DNA from: Firmicutes bacterium HGW-Firmicutes-1
GTDB lineage: Bacteria; Bacillota; Clostridia; Lachnospirales; Vallitaleaceae
DNA: 64,000 nt
NCBI GenBank assembly: GCA_002841625.1
Contig: PHAG01000009.1
Coordinates: 359,053-423,052 of the forward strand
Direction of reading: 5' to 3'
Every line of letters starts with the position of its first letter. Position 1 is the first letter of the stretch. Below, piece by piece: positions 44,724 to 52,839 of this stretch. Made by a program: the position numbers and the translations under genes. The notes beneath the pieces are model-generated. The model was not told where the DNA came from and ran no database searches. It worked only from the letters and a program-made list of their open reading frames with translations.

Positions 44724-45365
44724 ATGAAACCAGGTAAATATAATAAAAAACAATTAATTATAATATTAATTTTGGTAGCAATAATTTCGACTATTTTATT
44801 TTGGTATATATTTAATAATAACAAAGAGAAGTATGAGATTACCATGTCATTACAAGATAAATTTTTGATTACTGAAAAGCTTGTTAATACATTCCCAGAT
44901 TATACTTACGATGTTGAAATATTTGATTACTTAGATAAAGGGAAAAAATCTATACTTAAGATTCGCAATGTAGAAAACGTACCAAAGGAAAAAATTAGTA
45001 ATTTATATTCAAGTGATAATATTAATTGTTATCTTTATATGCGCTATATAATTTACAAAGAAAAATCTAGTGATTGTTTCAAATCATTAGATATCATTAA
45101 ATTTGAAAATCTTGATGCTGATGAATATGGGTATTTAGTTCCTATAGCAAAAGAAATGGCACTTAGAAATTGGGGATTTGCTCATTATGTGTCAGAGTTT
45201 TTAATAAAATCTAATGATGCCGAGGCTATAGGTATGATAAAACGATATGCAGAAGGAAACTTCAATTCAAAAGAAATAGCGTATAATAGGAATTCTGGCT
45301 TTTCAACAAAAGAGATGCAGGAATATTTTAATAGCTTACTAGCAAAGTATAATATTAATAAATAA
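44724..45365 (+). CDS. Membrane-anchored candidate immunity protein (213 aa)
   Basis: The gene follows the toxin tip by 95 bp with GAAAGGAGTG upstream, the usual place of an immunity gene. A single N-terminal transmembrane helix (LIIILILVAIISTILFWYIF, residues ~10-29) has a positively charged cytoplasmic side. The remaining 180 residues are soluble, probably extracytoplasmic, and mostly helical toward the end. I find no known family. A membrane-tethered outward-facing inhibitor would fit an effector that acts on the envelope. A truncated intron starts 46 bp after the stop. Confidence 0.65.
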   Translation: MKPGKYNKKQLIIILILVAIISTILFWYIFNNNKEKYEITMSLQDKFLITEKLVNTFPDYTYDVEIFDYLDKGKKSILKIRNVENVPKEKISNLYSSDNINCYLYMRYIIYKEKSSDCFKSLDIIKFENLDADEYGYLVPIAKEMALRNWGFAHYVSEFLIKSNDAEAIGMIKRYAEGNFNSKEIAYNRNSGFSTKEMQEYFNSLLAKYNINK

Positions 45366-45411
45366 TGAGCAAGCTCCGGTCGCAAAGCTCCCCTCGCTAG
45401 GATACCTGACA

Positions 45412-46515
45412 GTGCGTCCGAGCAAGGTCGTATCATATAGTAGGTGCGAATCCCATCGGGTAAGGTTGACTAACCGCCCGTAGTTAGCCTTGGAGCTTAT
45501 TGGGTAACTAGTAAGTTTAAACGTAGGTAAACAGGATAGTAGGCCGAAAGCTGAAAAGCTGAAGTGATTGAGCCACAAAATATCCAATATAGTAAGGCAG
45601 ATGCTGTTGTCAGAGCAGAATGCAATATTATGTCCGATGCAAAGGTAAGAAGGACGTAACTTCCTCGAGGTCGTTGAACTCGGCATGCTATATAATGTTA
45701 TGATACGGGAACTCGGGAGACCCTAATTGCTCTTCGGACAATAGTCTGGAGTACGTATAACAAGCAATAATAAAGTGAGGAAACGGATGGCATTAGGGAG
45801 TCGGATTGTAGTATATTACTGATGATACAGGGTAATGCCTGAGGAGGAAAGACTACAACATTTTATAGACCTTGAAAAGGAAACATTACCTACACATGGA
45901 GGTAGAAAGTTAATGGAAACGAAACTAACAAGGATAGCACAGATAGCAAAAGAAAGACCTGATGCTAGAATTACATCCCTTGCTGGACTAATCAATAAGG
46001 AAAGTTTGAAGGAAAGTCATCGAAAGATGTGTGGAAATAAGGCTGCGAGAATGGATAAAATAACTAAAGATGAATACGATAGGAACTTAGATGTGAATAT
46101 CGAGTCGTTACTAGACAGGATGAAGAAGCAAGCCTACAAACCACAGCCAGTCAAAAGAGTATTCATTCCCAAGGCTGGAACTGATAAAATGCGTCCACTT
46201 GGAATACTTGCGTACGAGGATAAGCTGGTACAAGATGTGCTCAGCGACATCCTAAATGCAGTATTTGAAGGAGATTTTCTTGACAGTTCCTTTGGATTTA
46301 GACCCAACAGAGGATGCCACGATGCACTTAAAGTAGTGAATAAAATCATCTGTGAGCGGAAACCATTTACATAGTCGATGCAGATATCAAAGATTTTTCG
46401 ATTCCATGGACCATGAATGGATTATGAAATTCATAGACCACAGAATTGGTGATGTCAATGTACATAGGCTGATATCAAGGTTTCTGAAGTCTGGGATCAT
46501 CGAGAATGAGGAAAG
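45412..46515 (+). mobile_element. Group II intron, 5' part (3' end missing)
   Basis: The 5' end GTGCGTCCGAGCAAGG at 45412 matches the conserved GUGCG start. Domain I-IV style sequence follows (GTAGGTGCGAATCCCATCGG, ACGGGAACTCGGGAGACCC), then the intron-encoded reverse transcriptase. Similarity stops inside the reverse transcriptase at about 46515, and no domain V/VI is found there. A 3'-end-like remnant occurs at 51825-51910. Confidence 0.85.
45835..46515 (+). pseudogene. ltrA: Group II intron reverse transcriptase/maturase, frameshifted and truncated
   Basis: The frame from 45835 gives the LtrA N terminus through VFIPKAGTDKMRPLGILAYEDKLVQD, SSFGFRPNRGCHDAL and CERKPFT, then stops. The continuation IVDADIKDF is in a second frame and FFDSMDHEWIMKFIDHRIGDVNVHRL in a third, so at least two frameshifts lie near the first catalytic Asp region. 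It ends after SRFLKSGIIENEE; the YADD block, thumb, domain X and endonuclease are gone. It is not functional. Confidence 0.9.
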
Positions 46516-46837
46516 CAAAGACGCAATTAAAACAAATGCACGGAAAAAGATGTTATCTGAAATGCCGTTAGGAGCTGGAGCGAATATTTATTTAACATCA
46601 GTTTATAGAAAGGGAGATGAAAGTCTTAATGATCCAACTGATTATACAGGAGACTCTGAATCAGTATCATTGCAAGTTAAAGGGTTTGAAGTGTCTACGT
46701 CATGGAACACTACCAAGGATATTAGAACATTAGCTGTAGGTCTATCAACATCGGTGTTTGGGGTTGGAAGAGGTAGCTATTATATAACACTTCCAGATCC
46801 CGTCTATGAAAAGAGTGCTGAAGATCCAATAGCATAA
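46516..46837 (+). pseudogene. Orphan C-terminal domain, toxin-tip-like, fused in frame to intron debris
   Basis: After the reverse transcriptase similarity stops, the same frame continues for ~107 codons to a TAA. It reads GAGANIYLTSVYRKGDES, DPTDYTGDSESVSLQVKGFEV, STSWNTTKDIRTLAVGLSTSVFGVG and SYYITLP. This beta-rich C-terminal pattern resembles ends of RHS-type or cell-surface toxin tips I have seen, but I cannot name the family. It lacks its own start and looks like the tail of a displaced cassette. Confidence 0.5.
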
Positions 46838-46963
46838 TATATAAGGATGAATAGGATAAATACAACAGATAATAGAGACAAAATCAGATAAAGATAGAGA
46901 TACTAATACAATATTCAATGCTAGAGACTTGAAAATAATGACATCTTGTACCAAAGTAACTGA

Positions 46964-47479
46964 AAAACAGGGGAAATATTAGATGCTTTTCCTTTTAGTG
47001 GAAATGATTTTGAAGTATATGATGATTTAATCTACTCCTATTATAAACATTCAAGTATTACTTGTTCAAGTATAGAGGATAATTCAGAAGTGTGGCTTAT
47101 TTATGGCGATTATCAGGGAATACATGTTAGCGAGGATAGTGTGTTTGTGTATAATTTTGAGACTGAGACGCTAGATAGCTTTAATAGATTTACTGGAGAC
47201 TTAATTTGGCAGGCAGGCGACTGGTTACCAAATGGAATAAATAACTATATTGAACATGATGACTATTATATATTTGAGAACCAGCAATCAGAGTTGTATT
47301 TACTTAATAAATTAACTGGAGAAAAACTATGGGCATATACTGCTCCAAAAATTACTTATAAGATTGATTGGTATTTATATAATGATGATCTTTATATTTT
47401 TGATGGAAATGAACTTATAGTCTATGATACAACATCTTTTGAAGAAGTGCCTTTTGTGGAGCCAATAAGTGAGCCATGA
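46964..47479 (+). pseudogene. PQQ-like beta-propeller fragment, N terminus missing
   Basis: The frame is open from 46964 but has no start codon until GTG 47090. The product TGEILDAFPFSGNDFEVYDD ... FVYNFETETLDSFNRFTGDLIWQ ... LYLLNKLTGEKLWAYTAP shows PQQ-enzyme-type blades with the closing TG-x-x-x-W pattern. It begins inside a blade, so the 5' part was deleted. It could be the rest of an immunity or accessory protein of the preceding cassette. Confidence 0.6.
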
Positions 47480-47527
47480 GCAAAGGCATGATAATAATAG
47501 TTTAAGGTAATATGAAAGGAGAATAAG

Positions 47528-47890
47528 ATGAAATCAATGAACAAATATTTGCTAGGTATAATAACGATCTATCCTATAGTATATATTGCTTTTTTTATAA
47601 TTTATTTCTTGTCCATGATGAGTAAGATGTTCAACTCTACAACTATGGATGGTACGTTCTTATTTAATACAATGCCATATATTTTTTTCTTTCACATATT
47701 GGCGATGATTGTATCGATGTTTTTGCTGGTATTCTATATCATTCATGTTGTAAAGAATAAAAGAATTAAAGATGATATGAGAATTATCTGGATTTTGATA
47801 ATATTTTTTGGAAGCATGTTTGCTATGCCGGTATATTGGTATTTATACATATTAAAAGAAGATAAAATTTCAGAGCGCGAGGGTGTCTGA
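47528..47890 (+). CDS. Small integral membrane protein (120 aa)
   Basis: ATG 47528 follows AAAGGAGAATAAG. Three hydrophobic helices are visible (about residues 7-30, 48-72, 85-108). The last one (IIWILIIFFGSMFAMPVYWYLYI) resembles the PLDc_N-type small membrane domain seen in stand-alone proteins next to toxins and bacteriocins. Function unknown; immunity is possible from its position among displaced cassettes. The stop lies inside a palindromic repeat (47882-47901). Confidence 0.65.
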   Translation: MKSMNKYLLGIITIYPIVYIAFFIIYFLSMMSKMFNSTTMDGTFLFNTMPYIFFFHILAMIVSMFLLVFYIIHVVKNKRIKDDMRIIWILIIFFGSMFAMPVYWYLYILKEDKISEREGV

Positions 47891-47901
47891 CACCATGAAC
47901 A
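47882..47901. repeat. Palindromic repeat GGTGTCTGACACC, copy 1
   Basis: GGTGYCTGACACCATGAACA is shared with 51560-51579. The first 13 bases are a perfect palindrome around a T. It overlaps the end of the preceding gene. Confidence 0.7.
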
Positions 47902-48111
47902 AAGTGTAAACAAAAGTATTTAGAGGATTATCTTGGGATAGTCCTCTATTAATGATGAATTATCTTTTTGATAAACCTATAAGTAGGGATGTAGATAAAA
48001 GAACTGAAACAATTATATGGGATTAATTTCCTGCTATTTTGTATGCTACTAGCGAATCAATTATGATGGAATTGAACAGGAAATAGAGGAAAAGATGGAG
48101 AGGATATAGAT

Positions 48112-48495
48112 TGCATCAATTATTAAAAGTTTTGCTATTGCAGGGGTTAACGGCTATTTAGTTGGGATTGAAACCAATACACTTTTTGGGCAGCCTACCA
48201 TCGCCATAATTATGCTGGGGGATCAAGCCAGCAGTGAAGTGAAAGGATTCGAGCAGCCATTTTCATGATACGAAGTGCTAAAAACTAAGATTGTTATAAA
48301 TTAAGTATCCAGTTACATTAAAAAACAGGGATCTCATTTTGATATGGCAATAGCAATAGGTTCGCTTAAATAGACAAATCAAATAACAAGGCGTTGTACA
48401 GAGTATTAGGGATACATCGGTGAATTATAATTAAATGGAAGGCTGCATGAGTGTAACGGAGTTCTCGTAATGGTTCTTGCGGACAAAATGATAAG
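48112..48495 (+). pseudogene. comM/yifB (Mg-chelatase-like ATPase) N-terminal remnant
   Basis: Translations in successive frames give SFAIAGVNGYLVGIETNTLF, QPTIAIIMLGDQASSEVKG, SSYIKKQGSHFDMAIAIGSL, YIGELLNG-like and NGVLVMVLADK. This is the conserved order of the ComM/YifB N-terminal domain. Stops occur at about 48267, 48303 and 48372. The AAA+ part is missing. The rest of 47891-48738 contains a hairpin at 47922-47947 (AGAGGA/TCCTCT) and no intact gene. Confidence 0.75.
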
Positions 48496-48738
48496 GTATT
48501 TTGAATGTAATCGTACTAAGTGTTAAACAAATGTTTTGTTACGCTACTAATGTAATGAAGATGTATTATAATTGAAAAGGAAAAACAATGGTATATAATC
48601 GTTATCTAAGGTAGAATGTGTGTAGAAACTAAAATGCTGGATGAAAATGATGAATTGCTTAGATTACAGTCTAGATTTAGCTTAGATAAGAAGGGAAACT
48701 GCAAGTGGAAGTTTGTATTAATAAAAAGGACTGATAAA

Positions 48739-51453
48739 ATGAAAACAAATCTTAAAAGTTTATTGAAAAGAATGTTAACCATGTCACTTGTTTTAACTTT
48801 AGTATTTTCTTTAACAAATACCACCTTTGCTGAGCAAGAAACTTGGAATAAAGGAGAAATATCAAGCTTTGTGCCTTCTTTTGAGCATCAAACGTATGAG
48901 TCTAGTGAATGGACAAAAAGTTTAGTGGATTTATATCAACTAAATTGGTACGAAAATCCAAGTCGTCAAGTATTAAAAGGCGAGTTTATGTTAGTTCAGT
49001 TGCGTGTAATACAAGCCGCATTAGAAAGACAGGGTTTAACAATACTTTCTGTAGAGAACGAAATCTTGAATTTTAAAGATAACGATACTTTACCTGCGGC
49101 AGTTCAAGAAGAAGCAAAGATCTTAAAGTCTTTAGGAATTCTAAGTGGAACGCCAGAGGGCTATATGGCAATGACCAATCCAATTAAGAGATCTGAAGCT
49201 GCAAAAGTAATAGCTACTTTTAACAATAAAGTTTTAAGTATTAATTCAATAAAGAGTCCTAAAGTCTTTACAGATACAAAAGGCCATTGGTCAGAGCACA
49301 ATATAAGTATTGCATATCAAATAAGTCTATTAAATGGTATGTCCAATACTACATTTAACCCCGACCAATCACTTACACTTGAACAAACTCTTCAAATCCT
49401 TGAAAATGAAATTGGCTACGGCGGTATTAGAAGAGTCGATATAGCCAAAGCTATGAATGAAACTTTTAATGTTACTGTAAATACCGATTTATCGAACAAC
49501 ATAATTTTTAAAAATTCATATGTTAAGTATGAAGAAAAAATGAAAACCTACGGTTTTTACAAAATGTATGATAACCAAAGCGCAAAATCTGATGAAGCTG
49601 TAACAAAAGCAGAAGCATTAAAACTAGCATTAAGTGTAACTCTCAATACGGATGAATTAGACGGTTATTCTGAAAAAGACGAGGAATATCCAGGTGCGAT
49701 ATGGGTTAACTACGCAAAAACGATGGGGGTTACTAAGGAAGAGATAAACATTACTAATTACAAAGATAAAGCAACGTATATCGATGTTATATCCTATTTT
49801 GAAGCGTGCAAAGTATTGTTGAAAAAAGACTTGCCAGTCAACTCAGTAGAAGTATACCTGAAGGATATGTCTACATACAAAGCAGAAGAACAAGTAGCAA
49901 TAAAGGATATGGTGGCAAATAAGATTATATATTTATTGACTGATAATTTAAATGCGAATGATTATATATTCAAAGGGCAGTTAAATGAGTTAGCTGTTAA
50001 TTATGCGCAGCAGTATAACACAATTGTTGAAATGGGCGAACAGATTAACAAAAGTCCTGAAAAGATGCCATCAAATGCTAGTCTATTTCCATATATACTA
50101 ACTAACATTGATAAAAGTATATATGAAAAACCGTTTTTTTCAAGAGATCATAAAGCTTCAATGACAGCAAAAGATTTATATATTACAAGAAAAGAGACAT
50201 TTCCTCAAGCAAAGTATATATCTGAAGAATTCTTTAAAGATATTTTGAATATTGACTATCGAACTATAACCGTAGAAAGTTTCAAGAAAAGTTTAAGTCG
50301 GTACATGATTTTTGCTGCAAATGATAAGAGCATAGAAGAATATGTTAAATATGTAAAAGAAAACGAAGTAATTATGAAAGGAAACGCGCAGTTCCAGTCT
50401 CCAGTATTTTACTATGACGGAGTAACATTCAGGACAAGACTGAAGCTTGATTTTGAAGTAATAAATTCAAAAACAAACGAAAATCTACTATATCCAGATT
50501 TGAATGATTCCTCTGCAAGTATTTATGGGGAAAAAAAGTATACTATAATCGTTGACTATTACCTAGCAAGTTCAACAGGAAATGGCAATATGTATATAGT
50601 TAAACACGAATTATATGATGCAATATTAGATAAAGAAAACTGCAGAATAACGAAAGAATTAGATTTCAAACTCAATAAAACGAGTGCTTATCCTGGTGAT
50701 AGCTTTGCTGTTTTTGTTTCCAATACCAATTCAGCAGAAAATTTTTCTGTTACTGCACCCTTTTACACTAATAAAATTCGTTTCTATAAATACAAAGATG
50801 GATTTATCGGCTTGATACCAATTTACGCTTGGTCTACCCCTGGTAAATATCAAGTCAAAGCTACTAACTCGCAGACAAAATTGCTGACAACCTTAGATGT
50901 TGAAATATTACCTAAAGCTTTCGATGTTCAATATCTTAAAGTAGCAAAATCTACAGTTGCGATTAAAACAACAAATAATTCTGCAAAAGATCAAGTGTAT
51001 TTTGATGCGGCAAGAGCCAATCCAATTCAGGAAAAATTATGGGATGGCGCATTTATTCAGCCTGTTAAGGGGAAAATTACAACAGAATATAGCGCAACAC
51101 GGTACACAAATGACAATCCTACTCCGAGCAGACATCTTGCTATTGATATTGCAAATATTTCTGGAACACCAATCATGGCTTCTAACAACGGAAAAGTGGT
51201 ATTAGCCAAAGAACTTATCATTACGGGCAATACCATAGTAATTGACCACGGATTGGGGGTATTCACCTCTTCCTTTCACCTAAGTAAAATTCAAGTAAAA
51301 GAAGGAGATTTCGTTAAAAAAGGAGATATTATTGGCAAAATGGGATCAACAGGCTACTCAACAGGATCACATCTTCATTTTGCTATATGGAAAGATGGTA
51401 CATTTTTAAACCCATGGACATTTTTTGAGAATGATCCTATTGAATTTAAATAA
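48739..51453 (+). CDS. SLH-anchored M23 (LytM-type) peptidoglycan endopeptidase
   Basis: ATG 48739 is preferred: AAAAAGGA lies eight bases upstream and the product then begins with a proper signal peptide (MKTNLKSLLKRMLTMSLVLT ... TFA). The 904-aa protein has SLH motifs over the first ~200-350 residues (EEAKILKSLGILSGTPEGYM, VFTDTKGHWSEHNISIAYQI). A long unique middle region follows. The C-terminal M23 domain has HLAIDIA, GNTIVIDHG and HLHFAIW supplying the zinc ligands. It should cut cross-bridges at the wall surface. Confidence 0.87.
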   Translation: MKTNLKSLLKRMLTMSLVLTLVFSLTNTTFAEQETWNKGEISSFVPSFEHQTYESSEWTKSLVDLYQLNWYENPSRQVLKGEFMLVQLRVIQAALERQGLTILSVENEILNFKDNDTLPAAVQEEAKILKSLGILSGTPEGYMAMTNPIKRSEAAKVIATFNNKVLSINSIKSPKVFTDTKGHWSEHNISIAYQISLLNGMSNTTFNPDQSLTLEQTLQILENEIGYGGIRRVDIAKAMNETFNVTVNTDLSNNIIFKNSYVKYEEKMKTYGFYKMYDNQSAKSDEAVTKAEALKLALSVTLNTDELDGYSEKDEEYPGAIWVNYAKTMGVTKEEINITNYKDKATYIDVISYFEACKVLLKKDLPVNSVEVYLKDMSTYKAEEQVAIKDMVANKIIYLLTDNLNANDYIFKGQLNELAVNYAQQYNTIVEMGEQINKSPEKMPSNASLFPYILTNIDKSIYEKPFFSRDHKASMTAKDLYITRKETFPQAKYISEEFFKDILNIDYRTITVESFKKSLSRYMIFAANDKSIEEYVKYVKENEVIMKGNAQFQSPVFYYDGVTFRTRLKLDFEVINSKTNENLLYPDLNDSSASIYGEKKYTIIVDYYLASSTGNGNMYIVKHELYDAILDKENCRITKELDFKLNKTSAYPGDSFAVFVSNTNSAENFSVTAPFYTNKIRFYKYKDGFIGLIPIYAWSTPGKYQVKATNSQTKLLTTLDVEILPKAFDVQYLKVAKSTVAIKTTNNSAKDQVYFDAARANPIQEKLWDGAFIQPVKGKITTEYSATRYTNDNPTPSRHLAIDIANISGTPIMASNNGKVVLAKELIITGNTIVIDHGLGVFTSSFHLSKIQVKEGDFVKKGDIIGKMGSTGYSTGSHLHFAIWKDGTFLNPWTFFENDPIEFK

Positions 51454-51559
51454 TATTTACCAAGAATCGGATATTATGCAAATAGAAAATGCAGTTGATA
51501 ATAACGAGATTGTAACTAACATAAAAAGAGATAAGGTGGATAAAAAGGTGCCGTAAAAA

Positions 51560-51615
51560 GGTGCCTGACACCATGAACACACACCTATGAGGAAAAATGC
51601 TTTTGTCGACAGTCT
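51560..51615. repeat. Palindromic repeat copy 2 plus inverted copy of the right-end repeat
   Basis: GGTGCCTGACACCATGAACA (51560-51579) repeats 47882-47901. Directly after it, CACACCTATGAGGAAAAATG and CTTTTGTCGAC are the reverse complement of 63609-63638 apart from a few changes. This joins two repeat types in one element. Confidence 0.7.
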
Positions 51616-51616
51616 G

Positions 51617-51641
51617 AGATAGCTTGTGCTATCTTTTTTTG
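51617..51641 (+). terminator. Terminator downstream of the M23 gene
   Basis: AGATAGC/GCTATCT stem with a four-base loop, followed by TTTTTTTG. Confidence 0.85.
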
Positions 51642-51718
51642 ATATTAATTACTACTTGCAGTTTCATGGCGCATGCATATTTGCTAACTAACCGAGGTCA
51701 ATACTGCAGCCTAAAAAA

Positions 51719-51745
51719 GGCCATTGGCAAGTTATGCCAATAGCC
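51719..51745 (-). terminator. Terminator-like hairpin, minus strand
   Basis: GGCCATTGGCA pairs with TGCCAATAGCC; on the minus strand it is followed by TTTTTTAGG. Its stem (ATTGG/CCAAT) is like the one 12 bp after the paralogous repeat gene at 29584, but here it lies 255 bp past the stop at 52001. Confidence 0.65.
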
Positions 51746-51824
51746 CAATATTTAATTCCAGTCAATACAACCAAAAGTTGATCGTTTCTTATTTTTCTTA
51801 ATTACTATCAACAAGTAGTTGTAA

Positions 51825-51910
51825 CTAAAGAACTGCCGTATACCGAACGGGTATACACGGTCGTGTGAGATGTCAGTTATTTATTAAATAAAATCTTCCT
51901 ACTAAATCTA
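51825..51910 (+). mobile_element. Group II intron 3'-end remnant
   Basis: GAACTGCCGTATACCGAACG, then GTATACACGGTCGTGTGAGA, then CAGTTATTTATTAAATAAA, then CTTCCTACTAAATC follow the order of the catalytic 3' region of clostridial group II introns. That order is a GCCGTAT...GTACGG stem, GTGTGAGAGG, a hairpin, then CCTACTCGATT. The final CTCGATT is changed to CTAAATC, and no 5' part is adjacent. Confidence 0.6.
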
Positions 51911-52000
51911 AAATATTGTTAGCTCTGTAATTGCATTGCCATGACTTTGTGTTGAGTTTTGATTTGGATTAGACACAATCCATCATTTTGTCATATTTGT

Positions 52001-52354
52001 TTACTTTTCTGAATCTGGTGTAGTTGTACTATAAATTTCAGTGGCATCGGATGCTGTAACTTCCTCATAATCTGATGGGAGTGGCTTACCATTCACATCC
52101 TCATTACTTGATGGCGGTGGTGTTCCATCCCATGATGCAGGAACTGTAGTCCCATTTACTTCATCACCATTAGGTAGCGGTGGAGTTTCATCCCATGTTG
52201 TAGGAACAGTACTGCTATTTATTTCATCATTATTTGATTGTGGTGGTGTTCCATGCCATGATGAAGGAACGGTAGTACCGTTTACTTCTGTATTGGTAGT
52301 TTCATTGTTCAAAATTGTTTCTTCCGGTATAATAGATATGTTACTAGATTTCAT
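52001..52354 (-). CDS. Tandem-repeat protein, four NGTTVPSSWHGTPP-type units (117 aa)
   Basis: ATG 52354 follows AGAGGCG eight bases upstream, the same context as its paralog at 29584-29976. After ~23 residues come three good 21-residue units (EVNGTTVPSSWHGTPPQSNN, INSSTVPTTWDETPP, VNGTTVPASWDGTPP). A fourth degenerate unit (VNGKPLPSDYEE) and a Ser/Thr/Glu-rich tail follow. No signal peptide or cysteine. The units are more diverged than in the other copy. Family and function are unknown to me. Confidence 0.75.
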   Translation of the reverse strand: MKSSNISIIPEETILNNETTNTEVNGTTVPSSWHGTPPQSNNDEINSSTVPTTWDETPPLPNGDEVNGTTVPASWDGTPPPSSNEDVNGKPLPSDYEEVTASDATEIYSTTTPDSEK

Positions 52355-52397
52355 AATTTTCGCCTCTTTTTTATTTTTATAATAAAGTAATATTCTA

Positions 52398-52555
52398 AAT
52401 TAGTATCTGTAAATCATTTGAATTAGAAAGTCAGGAAGACTTTCACTAGGAACAATATTTGCGCCATAAAACGCATATTTGTTCTACTTGTTATTATTCA
52501 TCACAGCTCAATTAAAAATGAATGCAATTATAAAATATTATCGTTCGAGTGCTAA
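52398..52555 (-). promoter_or_regulatory. Conserved upstream region of the repeat-protein gene (copy 2)
   Basis: Partner of 30022-30180, with the same GAAAGTC...GACTTTC palindrome and the GAACAAATAT-GCG...CGC-ATATTGTTC hairpin. The rest of the gap to 52818 shows no gene. Confidence 0.6.
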
Positions 52556-52839
52556 CATCTATACTTTTATTATACTCTTAAATAAATTTATGTCAAGTTT
52601 TGTAATAAAAAATAATAAATTTAAAAGTATATGAGACATACTTGGATTGATTGTTTTTTGTAAAAAGATGAAAATATTTTCATGTATCGGGATAATAGCT
52701 TTATTCAGGAATTTTTGATTATTATCTTTTTCTATTGATAATATGTAGGGAAAAAACGAAAATATTAATGGAGAGAATATCATAGGCATATTACCCCTAA
52801 CCCAAGAATACATATAGATTGAAACGCTATAAAAAGGAT

